Shown one piece after another: positions 62,871-64,000 of a stretch of 64,000 nt of DNA. A program made the translations under genes and the position numbers. This stretch comes from Allomuricauda sp. M10 (GTDB taxonomy: Bacteria; Bacteroidota; Bacteroidia; Flavobacteriales; Flavobacteriaceae). How positions within the stretch are numbered: position 1 is the first letter of the stretch; the number at the start of each line of letters is the position of its first letter. The DNA lies in NCBI RefSeq assembly GCF_020782875.1, contig NZ_JAJGBN010000002.1:496001-560000 (forward strand), written 5' to 3'. Below the pieces are notes generated by a model that made no database searches, was not told the origin of the DNA, and saw nothing but the letters and a program-made list of their open reading frames with translations.

Positions 62871-63293
62871 CTACTTGTTGTGGTACAAAATCTTGATGTC
62901 CAATTTGGCAAATTTTCGGAACATTTCCATCACGCCGCAGTATTTTTCCACGGAAAGGTCCACTGCTTTTTTCAGTTTGTCCTCCTTAAGGTCTGTACCA
63001 TAAAAATGGTATTCGATTACTACGGAATCATAATATTTAGGATGCTCCTCAGTGAGGTTTGCAATGGTATCAATTTTGAAATCGTCCACATCCAATTTCA
63101 TTTTTTGGATCAGGGAGGCCACATCCAAACCGGAACAGCCGGCCAATGCGGACAACATAAGGGCCTTGGGCCGCAATCCATTTCCTTCTCCACCACTATC
63201 TGGTCCTGCATCGATTTTAACTGTATGTCCTGATGGGTTTGTGCTTTCAAACGCCATTCCTCCTAACCAAGTGGTTGTGATATGATTTGTCAT
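62871..63293 (-). CDS. OsmC-family protein
   Basis: A 140-residue protein with two catalytic cysteines, in LAGCSGLDVASLIQ (about residues 51-64) and EKYCGVMEMFRKF (about 115-127). This is the OsmC/Ohr fold, which reduces organic hydroperoxides. It is more OsmC-like than Ohr-like by eye. Confidence 0.9.
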   Translation of the reverse strand: MTNHITTTWLGGMAFESTNPSGHTVKIDAGPDSGGEGNGLRPKALMLSALAGCSGLDVASLIQKMKLDVDDFKIDTIANLTEEHPKYYDSVVIEYHFYGTDLKEDKLKKAVDLSVEKYCGVMEMFRKFAKLDIKILYHNK

Positions 63294-63375
63294 GAAATCA
63301 AATTTTTATTTCTAGTATAGTCCAAAAATACGATTAAAAAACCTCTTTCTATTATGGGTCCAGCCAAGTATGGTA

Positions 63376-63951
63376 TTATGTGCCCAAGCTTTTCAATACC
63401 CTTGCCCGCAACTCTGACAACACTTTTTCTTCAAACCATGGGTTTTTGCTCAACCAAAATCGATTTCTGGGTGATGGATGGGGCAAAACAAAATATTGGG
63501 GCAGATACGTTCTGTAGTTTTTAACGGTCTCCGTTAAATTCTTCTGCATTTGATTCCCCAAGTAATAATGCTGCGAATGTTGCCCGATAAGTAGCGTTAA
63601 TTTCAAATTGGGCATTTTCTCCAATAGAAGGGAATGCCATTGGGGTGCACATTCTGGCCGTGGTGGAAGGTCCCCGGATCTTCCCTTTCCGGGATAACAG
63701 AATCCCATGGGCATTTGTGCAATTTTAGTCTCATCATAAAACTCCTTATCCGTAACCCCCATCCATCTGCGCAGTTGTTTTCCACTTTGATCATCCCAGG
63801 GAACACCGGTTTGGTGGACTTTGGTGCCCGGAGCATGCCCGATGATGAGAATCCGTGCTTCAGGGTTTGCGGCCACGATCGGCCTTGGTCCTAAGGGTAG
63901 GTGTTCCTTACAAAGCGAACAATTTCTGATCTGTTGAAGTAGCTCGTTCAT
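63376..63951 (-). CDS. Uracil-DNA glycosylase family protein
   Basis: A 191-residue protein. ILIIGHAPGTKVHQTG (about residues 35-50) is the active-site region of the UDG superfamily, and LPHPSPRNRFW (about 157-167) is the DNA-intercalating segment. Cys pairs (CSLC near 10-13, GFCYPG, PECAPQW) could hold an iron-sulfur cluster, as in family 4 enzymes. I use the ATG at 63951 instead of a TTG at 63993. The exact subfamily is not resolved. Confidence 0.83.
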   Translation of the reverse strand: MNELLQQIRNCSLCKEHLPLGPRPIVAANPEARILIIGHAPGTKVHQTGVPWDDQSGKQLRRWMGVTDKEFYDETKIAQMPMGFCYPGKGRSGDLPPRPECAPQWHSLLLEKMPNLKLTLLIGQHSQHYYLGNQMQKNLTETVKNYRTYLPQYFVLPHPSPRNRFWLSKNPWFEEKVLSELRARVLKSLGT

Positions 63952-64000
63952 TATCTCATGTTCTTGTGGTATAAAACTATAAAAACGCCCCAACCTTACG

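Overview
The window is chromosomal DNA from a marine-type member of the Flavobacteriaceae (Bacteroidota). The call rests on the MoxR/Bat aerotolerance operon, an IPExxxVDY-family gene between rnc and pyk, a 632-residue PurF, kbl lying between AddA-like and AddB-like genes, an OmpA protein with thrombospondin type 3 repeats, and promoters of the Bacteroidota type (TTTG, 19 bases, TAnnTTTG). The Muricauda/Flagellimonas/Maribacter group is my best guess from protein style; the sequence does not prove a genus.

Layout. 1-8.5 kb: end of moxR, a DUF58 protein, a BatD-like protein and batA-E, tightly overlapped. 8.6-13 kb: a SulP anion (probably bicarbonate) transporter coupled to a beta-carbonic anhydrase, a ceramidase-like membrane protein, pheS and a small conserved gene. 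13.1-20 kb: a drug-efflux operon (MarR/GbsR-type regulator, RND adaptor, RND pump, outer-membrane factor, TetR regulator). 20.1-24.2 kb: an aminotransferase with a Tat-like leader, an AEC-type permease, an exported M20 amidohydrolase and a PepSY-like protein. 24.3-32.9 kb: a mixed block with GNAT, YhhN, CYTH, dinB, M16 protease, TetR, a carboxymuconolactone-decarboxylase-like protein, an unlisted 51-residue ORF and an AraC regulator. 33-37.5 kb (minus strand): acpP, fabF, rnc, IPExxxVDY gene, pyk. 37.6-41.8 kb: purN, an RNase H, a PfkB kinase and purF.

41.8-42.5 kb is a 660-base gap without protein genes. It holds three tandem copies of what looks like one small-RNA gene. Each copy has its own -7 box at a fixed distance, a nearly identical 40-base core and its own intrinsic terminator, whose stem differs between copies but stays paired. 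I regard this as the most interesting object in the window. sodA follows on the minus strand.

43.2-51.8 kb carries the AddA-like and AddB-like recombination nucleases, separated by kbl and ompA. 51.8-54.1 kb holds an SDR enzyme, a CPBP membrane protein and a tRNA-Ala(GGC) whose 3' half and terminator are repeated twice more, with an 18-base palindrome replacing part of the T-loop. 54.1-64 kb holds a universal stress protein, GNAT, a MATE pump, a 10-copy heptanucleotide repeat, an enoyl-CoA hydratase-like gene, a 29-residue membrane ORF, a RelE/ParE toxin-antitoxin pair with a perfect operator, an LpxH-like phosphatase, an MFS transporter, recJ, a second YhhN protein, OsmC and a uracil-DNA glycosylase family protein.

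Most of the window is housekeeping. The accessory-looking parts are the lower-GC genes near 24.3-25.3, 38.2-38.8, 52.8-53.7 and 57.8-58.4 kb, and the repeat regions.
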